Below, piece by piece: positions 55,501 through 64,000 of a stretch of 64,000 nucleotides of DNA (within the stretch, counting starts at the first letter, position 1; the number at the start of each line of letters is the position of its first letter). The stretch spans positions 1,406,859 through 1,470,858 of the forward strand of contig SMSO01000006.1 of assembly GCA_004764695.1 (NCBI GenBank), read 5' to 3'. Under the pieces are notes generated by a model that saw nothing but the letters and a program-made list of their open reading frames with translations, did no database searches and was not told the origin of the DNA. A program made the position numbers and the translations under genes. Source of the stretch: Schizochytrium sp. TIO01 (taxonomy: Eukaryota > Sar > Bigyra > Thraustochytrida > Thraustochytriidae).

Positions 55501-56143
55501 CTCCTCTTGTGAAGAGGGGGTAGAATTTCCCGCAATTGAACGCGCAAGAGCGCTGTTTAATGAACGTGTTCGGGTTTCTCAACATAATCTTGAAGATGCC
55601 GCAACGCGCGAATGGAGGCGTGCTGCAGCAAGGCGCACACATTTCCCAGCCAACTCTTCTGGTAAAGAAACTCGTAAGACTTCGCATCCACTTCGGTTTG
55701 CAGACTCTTCCAAAGGAAGGTCCCAACCAAAACAAAGACCGCCTCGCCAACGTATTTCTGCGCCTGCAAGCAATTCTCAATCACACGCGTCCACAAGAGC
55801 AGCAACCGATAGCATTCATGAAGATCTTGCTACAGCTATGTCTATGGCTTTAGAAGCGCGAATTGCTCAAGTGTTTGAAAATGACGAGGAAGAAGACAGC
55901 GACGATGGAGATAAAAGCGATCTTTGCATGCATAATGCACCCAGTTCTGCTGGCGGACCTGGTGGTAGGTGTGTGTTTTCTGAGATGGATTCAAGGTTGT
56001 CTACTGTCGACGAGTTTATTCTATGCATCCATGCACCACGTGGACTTGGGCGCAAGATACGGCAGGAAGTAAAAGCCATGTCTCGAACCTCAGATGGCCT
56101 GGATAAACTAACTCAGCTGCAAAAATCAATGCTCACAAAGTAA
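55466..56143 (+). CDS. Hypothetical protein overlapping the COX19 3' end
   Basis: 225 residues from ATG 55466, in another frame than COX19, whose stop is at 55500. Upstream the frame is open as a shadow inside the COX19 exon. Not recognised. The head is Ser-rich; residues 20-60 are a charged helix with many Arg and Ala; 65-115 is basic and disordered; an acidic run (Glu-Glu-Glu-Asp-Ser-Asp-Asp) lies near 135-145; the last 55 residues look folded, with Asp-Glu-Phe-Ile-Leu-Cys and a Lys/Leu-rich end helix. Length, low stop density and the folded tail favour a real gene; the true start could be an upstream exon spliced in. It could also be an alternative product of the COX19 locus. Confidence 0.5.
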   Translation: MKSSAQNLNQSSSSCEEGVEFPAIERARALFNERVRVSQHNLEDAATREWRRAAARRTHFPANSSGKETRKTSHPLRFADSSKGRSQPKQRPPRQRISAPASNSQSHASTRAATDSIHEDLATAMSMALEARIAQVFENDEEEDSDDGDKSDLCMHNAPSSAGGPGGRCVFSEMDSRLSTVDEFILCIHAPRGLGRKIRQEVKAMSRTSDGLDKLTQLQKSMLTK

Positions 56144-56577
56144 AAAAAAAAGTAAAAAATGTTAGTATTTCTTATCTTGTTAGTTTTGAATTACAAAATG
56201 CGACAGAAAATCTGAAAGCGCAGCACACCTGAACATTGAAATGTCAAATTTTAGGTGCTATCTTTCTTCGAAACGGGTTTGATCCAAGTAACAGCAACCT
56301 AATTCTTGCATTTTCACCTTTAGCAACTACCCTCGTCTTGCTCTCCGAGTACATTTAATCTGCGATTATTTCTGACTAGACAGAGTCTGACAACTGAGTA
56401 AGTATGAACACGTTAACATAATCTTGCCGTATGAATAAATGGACCAACGGAACTAAGCGGCACGTTCTTCATCTTCAAAAGTGATTATTCTGAGATAAAG
56501 TTCACATAGAGCAAAGAAGAATTAGCAATGTAAACTAAGTACTATAGTAAACTCAATTAGCTTAATATTAATCAGTC
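56144..56577. other. Spacer between convergent genes
   Basis: 434 bp, AT-rich, presumed 3'-untranslated regions; nothing else seen. Confidence 0.5.
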
Positions 56578-59500
56578 TCAAGGGGCCATTCCATAAACAA
56601 GCTCAAGACGAATCATTTCTAGTGGCATACTGTAGTCCATGTCACCATCGTCATATTGAATGTCAAATGTTCCATCCATATTGACATCAGCAATAACACC
56701 GGCATACCATGGGTTATAAGACTTTCCTTGATAACGACACTGAATTCGCGTCCCAGCGACAAATGTATCATATGGGTCGGTTTCCTTAACTTGCAGCTCT
56801 TCGGGAAGCTCGTTATCATCATCATCGTCGTCATCACCATCCTCCATAGTGCTATCCTTATCCTCATCGCTCTTTGCAGAGTCCTCCTCATCTGAATCCT
56901 GATTTCCAGAAAGTCTAGAATGGCTTGAACCTACGCCAGACACAGACGCCATGTGAGCTTCAAGGTCCTCCTCTTGATTGCTAGCTCTTCGTTTACTGCT
57001 AAGACTATATCGATGTGGTGCAAATTCATCATCATCATCGCATGTGATACAGGACCGTGATTCGTCAGGTCCTTGCATAGCGGCAGCCAACGCGAGTCTA
57101 TGATCCTCTTCGTCTGGGAGACGAAGATGTCTTTCCGGGACTTTTGTTGCAAAGTGTGTGGGCAATCGGATTCTAACAGCACCGGCGCATCCAGGTTCCA
57201 CAGTTGTTTTTGTAGCACAGCCACCATACCCTGCAAAGCGACCCACTGCATCCCAATCGCCAAGACCAGTACTTGCAGGGATATCCACTTCTTTTCCTCC
57301 AGGTTCATGAGCTACACCACAGACTACACGATGACGTTTGGTAACTTCCCGATTCACAAAGCAACTGCCCCCGCCACCGCCACCAACAACACCAGGAGTA
57401 AATCCTCCGCCTCCACCTCCAAATAGGCCTCCGCCTCCACCTCCTCCAAATTGAGCCCCACTACCCCCTTGATAGGCCTTACCATTCTGGGCAGGGAGCA
57501 CATCTTCTGGAGCTTCTCCGGCCAGCCCACCTTTCGTCTGTGTACCCGGAGCACCAAGACGGCGAATTCCATCGAAGTCAACAGGGTCTGATTTTTCATC
57601 TCCGCCAGGGTTTCCGTTGCGTGTGCCTGCTCCACCTCCACCTCCAGCCAGCAGGAGAAGTTCTTCTCCGAAGGCACCTTGACGTAGAACAGCAGAGTAT
57701 CCACCACCACCTCCACAAGCGAAGGTATAATTATTGGAAATCCCATCGCCCCCTCCGGGAAAACCACCTTTCGCTACCCGTTGAAAGTCGTCTTCAGGGT
57801 AGAAATCATGTGGTTGTTCGTCATCGCGAGTTTCCCCACCAGAGCCAACAACAATTATTAGTTCTTCCTTTGGATACACAGACACTTCTGCTTCGACAAA
57901 GGCGCCACCTCCTCCATTACCTCCACGTCTGCCTTTCAGGATTCCTGCACCTCCACCACCGCCCCACATGTGGATCAAAAGAGATCTACACTTGCGTGGC
58001 ACACGCCACTTGTAAGAGCCTGCGGTTGTCCAAGAGGTTATACCTAGATTATGAAGATGATCCTGGCGATGCATAGGGAGTTCGCGTGCCTCCATCTCGG
58101 CCATACATCCAAGCCAGTCACATCTTACTTGACGCAGAGCGCATTCATGAAGCTCATGCTGACGTGCTTCCCATCGCATATGGTCTTGATCTTCAAGACC
58201 ACCTGAAATTTTCCAGCCACAATTAAATTTACAAGGCAATGCTGGCACAGGCCGCTTCACGCAATCTTTCTCTAGATGGCCCTCCATCAAGTCGAAGCGA
58301 ATCATTTCACCACAACGATTGTCGCATGGGACCATTCGCTTGGGGCACTCCATAGTCTCATGTACCTTTCTCGCCAAGTCCCACTCTTCTGCTCGCAAGA
58401 CAAGGCCACAGCCAAGATTACAAGCAAGCTGTCGACGACGACAAAGTTCGGAACGATGGTATTCTATTTCTGCAGGCTCGATCCAATCTTTACAGCCCCA
58501 ATCACAAAGCACATATCCATCAGCCATACGTTCCTCTGCTGCTTGGATCATTAGCATCATTCGTTGTAAGGTATTGCCTAAAGCAAATCCAGCTTGAGCT
58601 TTTAAAGCCTCTGTGGCGCTTCCTACAGATGATCGACGTCGCTCTGTAATGCTAGAACGTCGGCGACCATTGCCTGCCAAAGTGTTGGTGGTTTCCTCAG
58701 CTGCTTGGAAGGAGGACCGTCTTCGTCCTTCACGTGGACGGCGGTGAGATTGATGTGATTTCGCATCTATTAGAGCACCAGAACTTGGATCACTACTTGA
58801 ATTCGAGGAAAGCTCTGTGCTTTTCTCAGCAAACGGTGGGGGGACACGACTGTATGCGAATGTTCGCTTGTTTTTTAAATCTTGCCCTACATAATAGCAA
58901 ATGCAAACAATGTTTTTTCCATCTCTAAAATTGTCTACTTCTTCACTCCACACAATACCAGTTACTTCATCCTTGGCTTGGCGAGTAACTTGTAGACGCT
59001 TCCGTGCACGACCACCCTCACGAGCACGTAGCGCGTCATACAGAAATGAGGCTTGGTCCATTTCCATAACTTCCATGGGTCGTTTCCAAGATCCAGTTAG
59101 AGTTTTCTTGTTCCAGTAAAATATATTGAGCGTCATAAAGTCCTTGCACTCCTCCCACTCGTTAAAAGAACGGCGTATCTCACTGCTCACATGTAGTGCT
59201 TGCCAGTCTTCCTGAATAGACTCAGGCGATAAATTGATTGCATCAACATAATCAGACCATTCTAAGGGACGCTCAAATTGGCAATTTCCTGTTTTCTCAT
59301 GCACATAGTACACTTGACGACTTTCATCATTGTAACGCCATTTTTGCCAAAAACCAAGCTTTGTTATTTCACTTGACCCTTCCTTATTATGCTCTGGAGC
59401 TTTAAGATCCATCTTCTCAGGCCGCTCCCATTGTGACTCGCCACTTTCAAAATCATGATAGAATATCTGGCCTGACTCTTCATGCATATAGACATCCCAA

Positions 59501-62025
59501 TGCTGATAAGTATGAATACGTTTAGAGCGTCTCTTGAGCTGGGCCCAGCCATGCAAAACATGATCGCATTCTAGAACACAGGAAGGTTTAGACCACTGAC
59601 ATTGACCGTTTGAATTGCAATAGAACAAGCTCTTCGTTCTTTCGTGAACCATCTCAGCGTAGTCATCGATCTGTCTTAGTCGCGAAGACTCACTGAGCAC
59701 TGCTCTCCAGTGTGTTATAACTTCACGTGAATTTGTCAATGCTTTAAAGAGCTTATCGTTAACCAAAGGTTCAAGATCAACCTCCATTGTTTTCCCTTCG
59801 CGTTCTCGTTCGGCCTTGGCCTCTTCTACAGCATGAAGGAAAAAACCGCCGAACGACTTCAACTTCATTTCTAGAATTTCCATTACAGTACGACCATTTT
59901 TATCGCGAAGACCAATCTCTGCACCATGCTCATTGATTAATGCAGTGCCAATGAGAATATGATTCTCGGAAAGTTCACCTTGAGATGGGTCTACAGTACA
60001 TATTAAGGGTGTTCGCCCCACAGAATTTTTCAAATTAATCCAGCCTCCATACATACAACGCGCCAAAATGTACTCAAACTCTTCGAATTCTAAGAAGTCC
60101 CGGTCAGGATGAAAGTCGAATCGATTCATTGCTGCGTATATCAGACTGGTATCAGGCGGATATAGTTGAAAGCCGCTTTTGGGGTCCAACTCTTCTACAA
60201 ATTCAATAATATTATCAACAGAGTCCTCTTGATTGATAGGATCATTGTTTGCCTTTTTCTGTAGTGAGGCGCTTGTTTTTGCAATTGGCTGAAATGTGGC
60301 GCCTTTAGCTCGCAATGTAAATTCTTTTAACGCTGCGACCATCCACACTTTCTTAAATCTGGGTGTTAGAAATCGCGAAAGTCTTGCCTCAATCATCGAA
60401 TCGTGCGTATGTTTGGCTGCCGCACGAAATGATTCCCCACGAGATAGGCCGTCCCTTCCACTTACAACTCTTCTCATGCGCTCGCTATACCAATCTAGAA
60501 GAAAGTTAGACAAATCCTTGTGGCCATGTCCACAAGCCACATGCAAGGGGGTGTCTCCATACTGATCTGGAGATACTGCGTCTGCTCCTCGAGAAATTAA
60601 CAATTTGAGAATGTCAACAGATCCAGTTTGAGCTGCCGTATGCGTACAGCGCCGGCCGTATTTGTCGCGTCGATTGATTTCTGCACCTTGATCCAATAGA
60701 TATATCACTGCCTCCTGCTGTTTGTGCTTAATAGCTAATGTCAAAGCAGTTGTTTCATGCCCGACGATTAGTTTGGGTAAATCCACTTCCTGTCCAGCGG
60801 CCATATAGCGCCTCAATTCTTTAAGAAACCCTTCAGAGGCACAGGTCCAAAAGTCCATCGATTGCGGACGAACATTATCACTATAGGCCCCGCCTTTATC
60901 TTGACGAAGTAAATTTGCCAGCAATGGATTGCGCTTTGGTCGAAACCCATTTTCGACAAGAATCGCCAAAATAACTTTACCATGTACACCTCTTTTCATG
61001 TGGCCTTGGACCCAATGGATCCATTCCGGCGGAAGTTCGCGACCTTCTGCTGCAGGCCACAGGCCTGGGTCTTCGTGTTGCATTCGTAACATTGAGACTC
61101 GCAATGAGAGTTTTTGCATAAATAAGGTGTTTTTGCAAGGATAAAACCCCTTGACTGTCAGTTTCTGTAGCAGTTCAATTTCGTCAACGCCACGATCGAT
61201 ATTATCTGCAAACCATTTCAACCAGTTTCCCGGTATTTCACCGGGTGCAAAGTCGATTCCAGGGATATGCTCTCGTAAAGTCGCAATAGCTTTTGTTGCT
61301 GCATTGAACTTTGCTGTGCGCGTATTACAGCCGATACCCTCGTATGCACGCGTCTCTTCTGACCTAATAATCTTGCCATCCTCTCCACTCTCTAAGAATT
61401 GGCCTGAAATCTGAGCGACCATAATAAATTGGGTCGCATGCATAGATGTCGGCTCTCTAACCTCTAGCAACTTATATTGTAGACGAAGTTTTCTTCGTGC
61501 ACATTCCCGTTCAAGCATAACAAGAGGAGTTTCATTCAATCCTTGAAATAACTTTGTGAGCTGGTTAGCTTTACCATCTTCCTTTCGATAGCGAGCTAAT
61601 AAATGCAAGAACTCTGGGAATTCAATGGCTCCATTATGGTCCTCATCAAACTCATCAATGAGGTCTTCGAGTTCGTCCTGAGAAACTTCCTCTCCCATTT
61701 TTTTAAAAGCCTGTTGTAGTTCTTCGACATCAATGGAGCCACTCTCATCAGCGTCAAGCTCTTCAAAAAGTAGCTTCATCTGTTCAATTTCGGCTGGTGT
61801 AAAAGAAGCCTCGAGCTCTACAGGTACCTGAAACTGTAATTTCTCTAGCTCGTTTGCCTCATTTAATAAGGCTTCCTCTTGAGTGCTGAGCTGACCTCCG
61901 CCACCAATGTCATCTTGTTTGCCTTCATCGCTTTCTTTACGAGTTTTTGTCTCAGCTGTGCTTCTTCTTTCTGAAAGGGTCTCAACTCGACCCGTGTCAT
62001 CAGGATCTTGAACTTCTGCCTCCAT
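56578..62025 (-). CDS. Giant multidomain protein: EF-hands, dsRBD-like, ankyrin, WW, TRAF-type zinc fingers, Gly-rich, Tudor-like
   Basis: 1815 residues in one exon. In order: acidic head; two canonical EF-hand loops at 91-102 and 127-138 with all calcium ligands; a double-stranded-RNA-binding-like segment at about 166-253 with an Ala/Lys helix; two copies of a Trp-x-x-Trp...Arg-Gly-Val...Gly-Phe motif (268-299 and 335-366); ankyrin repeats at 425-515 and possibly 670-715; two good WW domains at 843-869 and 895-920 plus two degenerate ones near 800-815 and 955-983; Arg-Arg-Arg-Ser-Ser kinase-like sites at 1100-1135; Cys/His-rich TRAF-type zinc fingers at 1174-1325; a glycine-rich domain at 1330-1620 with a Trp-Gly-Gly-Gly start; an acidic tail; and a Tudor-like barrel at 1755-1808. 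No signal peptide or membrane span. Probably a calcium-sensing scaffold; its cargo is unknown. Confidence 0.93.
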   Translation of the reverse strand: MEAEVQDPDDTGRVETLSERRSTAETKTRKESDEGKQDDIGGGGQLSTQEEALLNEANELEKLQFQVPVELEASFTPAEIEQMKLLFEELDADESGSIDVEELQQAFKKMGEEVSQDELEDLIDEFDEDHNGAIEFPEFLHLLARYRKEDGKANQLTKLFQGLNETPLVMLERECARRKLRLQYKLLEVREPTSMHATQFIMVAQISGQFLESGEDGKIIRSEETRAYEGIGCNTRTAKFNAATKAIATLREHIPGIDFAPGEIPGNWLKWFADNIDRGVDEIELLQKLTVKGFYPCKNTLFMQKLSLRVSMLRMQHEDPGLWPAAEGRELPPEWIHWVQGHMKRGVHGKVILAILVENGFRPKRNPLLANLLRQDKGGAYSDNVRPQSMDFWTCASEGFLKELRRYMAAGQEVDLPKLIVGHETTALTLAIKHKQQEAVIYLLDQGAEINRRDKYGRRCTHTAAQTGSVDILKLLISRGADAVSPDQYGDTPLHVACGHGHKDLSNFLLDWYSERMRRVVSGRDGLSRGESFRAAAKHTHDSMIEARLSRFLTPRFKKVWMVAALKEFTLRAKGATFQPIAKTSASLQKKANNDPINQEDSVDNIIEFVEELDPKSGFQLYPPDTSLIYAAMNRFDFHPDRDFLEFEEFEYILARCMYGGWINLKNSVGRTPLICTVDPSQGELSENHILIGTALINEHGAEIGLRDKNGRTVMEILEMKLKSFGGFFLHAVEEAKAEREREGKTMEVDLEPLVNDKLFKALTNSREVITHWRAVLSESSRLRQIDDYAEMVHERTKSLFYCNSNGQCQWSKPSCVLECDHVLHGWAQLKRRSKRIHTYQHWDVYMHEESGQIFYHDFESGESQWERPEKMDLKAPEHNKEGSSEITKLGFWQKWRYNDESRQVYYVHEKTGNCQFERPLEWSDYVDAINLSPESIQEDWQALHVSSEIRRSFNEWEECKDFMTLNIFYWNKKTLTGSWKRPMEVMEMDQASFLYDALRAREGGRARKRLQVTRQAKDEVTGIVWSEEVDNFRDGKNIVCICYYVGQDLKNKRTFAYSRVPPPFAEKSTELSSNSSSDPSSGALIDAKSHQSHRRPREGRRRSSFQAAEETTNTLAGNGRRRSSITERRRSSVGSATEALKAQAGFALGNTLQRMMLMIQAAEERMADGYVLCDWGCKDWIEPAEIEYHRSELCRRRQLACNLGCGLVLRAEEWDLARKVHETMECPKRMVPCDNRCGEMIRFDLMEGHLEKDCVKRPVPALPCKFNCGWKISGGLEDQDHMRWEARQHELHECALRQVRCDWLGCMAEMEARELPMHRQDHLHNLGITSWTTAGSYKWRVPRKCRSLLIHMWGGGGGAGILKGRRGGNGGGGAFVEAEVSVYPKEELIIVVGSGGETRDDEQPHDFYPEDDFQRVAKGGFPGGGDGISNNYTFACGGGGGYSAVLRQGAFGEELLLLAGGGGGAGTRNGNPGGDEKSDPVDFDGIRRLGAPGTQTKGGLAGEAPEDVLPAQNGKAYQGGSGAQFGGGGGGGLFGGGGGGFTPGVVGGGGGGSCFVNREVTKRHRVVCGVAHEPGGKEVDIPASTGLGDWDAVGRFAGYGGCATKTTVEPGCAGAVRIRLPTHFATKVPERHLRLPDEEDHRLALAAAMQGPDESRSCITCDDDDEFAPHRYSLSSKRRASNQEEDLEAHMASVSGVGSSHSRLSGNQDSDEEDSAKSDEDKDSTMEDGDDDDDDDNELPEELQVKETDPYDTFVAGTRIQCRYQGKSYNPWYAGVIADVNMDGTFDIQYDDGDMDYSMPLEMIRLELVYGMAP

Positions 62026-62400
62026 CGTTCCCCTCTACTCCTCTTTCACCTAGAAAGGAACGTTGCGGCCTCGCGCATACCAGCGGCAGAGCGGCGTTGC
62101 AAAAAGCTTCGCTTGTGATGTGTTGGGCTTTGGAGTTCCGAAAAAGCCATACTTAATCAGAAGTGGGAGATTAATTCATGAAACTTTGCTCTTAAAAAAA
62201 AAGGTTACTGCACAACGGTAAAACACTGTACAGAGGGGACGGATTGTTATAGTCCCGATAGTTCATATAATTCCCAGGCTGCGATGAATGGATTTGGGCT
62301 GTTTGTATGCAAGATAAAAGCCTAAAGGGTTATGACGAACATTAAAGAGAGTGGTTGAACGCAATAGTCGAACTTGATTTATGCGAATATATTATGGTTT
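62026..62400. other. Spacer between tandem genes
   Basis: 375 bp holding the 3' end of the PX-PDZ transcript and the promoter of the large gene. No motif stands out. Confidence 0.5.
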
Positions 62401-64000
62401 CTAGAACGAGACATCCTGAAGATCGTCATCGTTGTAGGCGGAAGGGACCAGATCTTCATCGTCATCAGCTTCAAGACTCGGAATCCCGTCTGCATTCTCA
62501 GTTCTGTTTGACTTGTTGAGCTGCTGAGTTTGTTGTTGTTGTTGCTGCTGCTGCTGACGCATAATGAGATCGGCTTCTGTGGGCCCGGTGAAAAAATCAT
62601 CAGTGCGATCAATCACAGGAGAAGAGTTTTGCACGACAGAAGCAAAGGTCACTTCTGGCTCGAGTACAGAAACTTTGGCATCGCTATCATCATCAATCCC
62701 CAAGTTCAAATTGGCCAGCTGATCTTTTGCACGATGCATCGATGGATCCTCTGTGGATGATGTGCCTTCAAATGCACCTTCCTCGTCATCAGACTCTGCG
62801 TGGCTACCATTTGCAAACGTATTCACATAATTATCGGGAATACTTTCTTGAAAGACTTGTTGACTCGTGTTTGTTTCATATTGTTGTTGCTGCACAGGTG
62901 CTGATTGCATTATATTCTGTTGTGAGGACGGAGACTGTTGCTGCTCAACTTGCTGCTGCTGCGGTCTTTGAGATCGGCTCGATGTTGCCTGTTCAGCCTG
63001 GCCTGGGGTACTAGTGGAAGACCTTGCAAAAATGTCACTACTGCTTGCTTTAGTGCGTGGCTTTTGGGCTTGGCTGGGGGCAGCTGGTACACTAAGAAGC
63101 GAGCTGGTAGTCTGATTTTGCATCGTTGTCTGTGAAAGAGGCGGCTCAGCAGCAATGCTAGATACAGATTCTTTGTAGTCTGAGTCAGTAGGGTTAATTT
63201 CCGTCGCATCAGCAAACATATTTCTTCTTTCGTAAGGATCAACAGGCGGAGAAGAAGCAAAACCTGCTGTAGTCGATGTCACTGGTGGTGCTTGGTCGAC
63301 ATAACTAGTCTGACTAATACTAGCACCAGTTGCACCCGTGGCACCAAAGGAACCGGAATCTACATGATTTGGTGGTGCCTGGAGAACAGGAGCAAACGAA
63401 GTGCGAATATCACTGTTTGCTCCGCCAGCGTATGTGTAGCCCAAAAAGTGGACAATAAGAGGCTTGGGTGTATTCTTCAGACGGGGAACAATCTCTTCAT
63501 AGAGGGCATGGACGACGGAAACACCCCCAATTTTGCTAACGATATCACCAACACCTACAAGCCCCGATCTCTCAGCAACACCAGGTTGGCCATTTGCTGA
63601 ACGCTGGTAATCAACCACTTGAGCTTGAGGGAAAACCTCACGCATGGTAGATGGGTTGCGTGGAGAGGCCTGTGGGGGGCGCTTTTTGAGGCGCAGACCC
63701 AAGAATTGCCCTTCGGTGATGACTACGCTCACTTCACGCATTGACGGGTCGCCCATGCCCAGAAAGGCTTCCATGTCCGGGTTAACAGCTACACGAGGTA
63801 CCAACAACGTACGTCGCAGCCAATTTTCAAGTTCTTGCCGACGGGTTTCCAGGAAGTCAGCACGAAGATGGTCTTGAAGCAACTTGTTGTGACGTGGAGG
63901 ATGCTTGGGCACGCTAGAAAGCATGTGTGTCCCACGGAAAGCACTGCAAATTTGCGAATAAGCAAATCGAAAGTCACGGAAGCGTCGATGCACGGCAAAG
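62401..64000 (-). CDS. PX-PDZ protein with Gln/Ser-rich tail, partial
   Basis: About 532 residues visible; the frame runs off the window, and the first in-window start-like codon is only GTG, so the N-terminus is missing. The first 80 visible residues are the second half of a PX domain: His-Arg-Arg-Phe-Arg-Asp-Phe (the phosphoinositide-contacting region), Pro-Pro-Arg, then Arg-Arg-Gln-Glu-Leu-Glu-Asn-Trp-Leu and Pro-Asp-Met-Glu-Ala-Phe-Leu. A PDZ domain follows at about 88-187, with Gly-Leu-Arg-Leu, Gly-Val-Gly-Asp-Ile-Val and an Ile-Val-His-Phe-Leu end. The remaining 340 residues are disordered, with Gln runs and acidic patches. PX domains bind PI3P on endosomes; PDZ binds C-terminal peptides. 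A sorting-nexin-like endosomal adaptor is likely. Confidence 0.85.
   Translation of the reverse strand, partial: FAVHRRFRDFRFAYSQICSAFRGTHMLSSVPKHPPRHNKLLQDHLRADFLETRRQELENWLRRTLLVPRVAVNPDMEAFLGMGDPSMREVSVVITEGQFLGLRLKKRPPQASPRNPSTMREVFPQAQVVDYQRSANGQPGVAERSGLVGVGDIVSKIGGVSVVHALYEEIVPRLKNTPKPLIVHFLGYTYAGGANSDIRTSFAPVLQAPPNHVDSGSFGATGATGASISQTSYVDQAPPVTSTTAGFASSPPVDPYERRNMFADATEINPTDSDYKESVSSIAAEPPLSQTTMQNQTTSSLLSVPAAPSQAQKPRTKASSSDIFARSSTSTPGQAEQATSSRSQRPQQQQVEQQQSPSSQQNIMQSAPVQQQQYETNTSQQVFQESIPDNYVNTFANGSHAESDDEEGAFEGTSSTEDPSMHRAKDQLANLNLGIDDDSDAKVSVLEPEVTFASVVQNSSPVIDRTDDFFTGPTEADLIMRQQQQQQQQQTQQLNKSNRTENADGIPSLEADDDEDLVPSAYNDDDLQDVSF

Overview
The window looks like nuclear DNA of a unicellular eukaryote. 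Coding genes are mostly intron-poor, but five loci need or strongly suggest GT-AG splicing. The proteins are eukaryotic: RPF1, OPA3, COX19, an MRH-domain secretory protein, a RING/BRCT protein and a PX/PDZ protein. Genes are widely spaced and the spacers are full of tetranucleotide microsatellites. My best guess is a heterotrophic stramenopile, perhaps a thraustochytrid or labyrinthulid; this is inference from gene style and not proven by any marker gene here. No rRNA, tRNA or CRISPR could be supported.

Layout. 1-5317 is a gene-free, microsatellite-rich stretch. 5.3-14.7 kb holds a possible SANT-like protein (+), the ribosome-biogenesis factor RPF1 (-), an acidic beta-rich protein of unknown role (+) and a RING plus BRCT protein resembling BRCA1/BARD1 (-). 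18.0-29.0 kb holds an aldo-keto reductase of the potassium-channel beta-subunit type (+), an EMB8/ABHD-type alpha/beta hydrolase (-), a large unknown multi-pass membrane protein (-) and a retinol-saturase/carotenoid-isomerase-like flavoprotein (-). 29.0-33.2 kb is gene-poor. 33.2-34.1 kb is a small ankyrin-repeat gene (-) with a TATA box.

35821-41278 is a complete, very young Ty1/copia retrotransposon. It has identical 197-bp LTRs, a 5-bp target duplication, an initiator-tRNA half-molecule type primer-binding site and a full pol region. Its gag is broken by two compensating frame changes. Downstream lie 4.4 kb of long homopurine/homopyrimidine microsatellites.

45.7-56.1 kb is the compact, intron-containing part: an acidic membrane protein (+), an MRH-domain secretory protein (-), pterin-4a-carbinolamine dehydratase (+), OPA3 (-), COX19 (+) and an overlapping unknown ORF (+). 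The last three recognised genes are all tied to mitochondria by sequence or family. 56.6-64.0 kb carries a 1815-residue mosaic protein (EF-hands, dsRNA-binding-like fold, ankyrins, WW domains, TRAF-type zinc fingers, glycine-rich domain, Tudor-like tail) and a PX-PDZ protein cut by the window edge (both -).

The genes are unrelated housekeeping and signalling genes rather than one pathway. The most unusual items are the mosaic protein, the copia element and the COX19 overlap.
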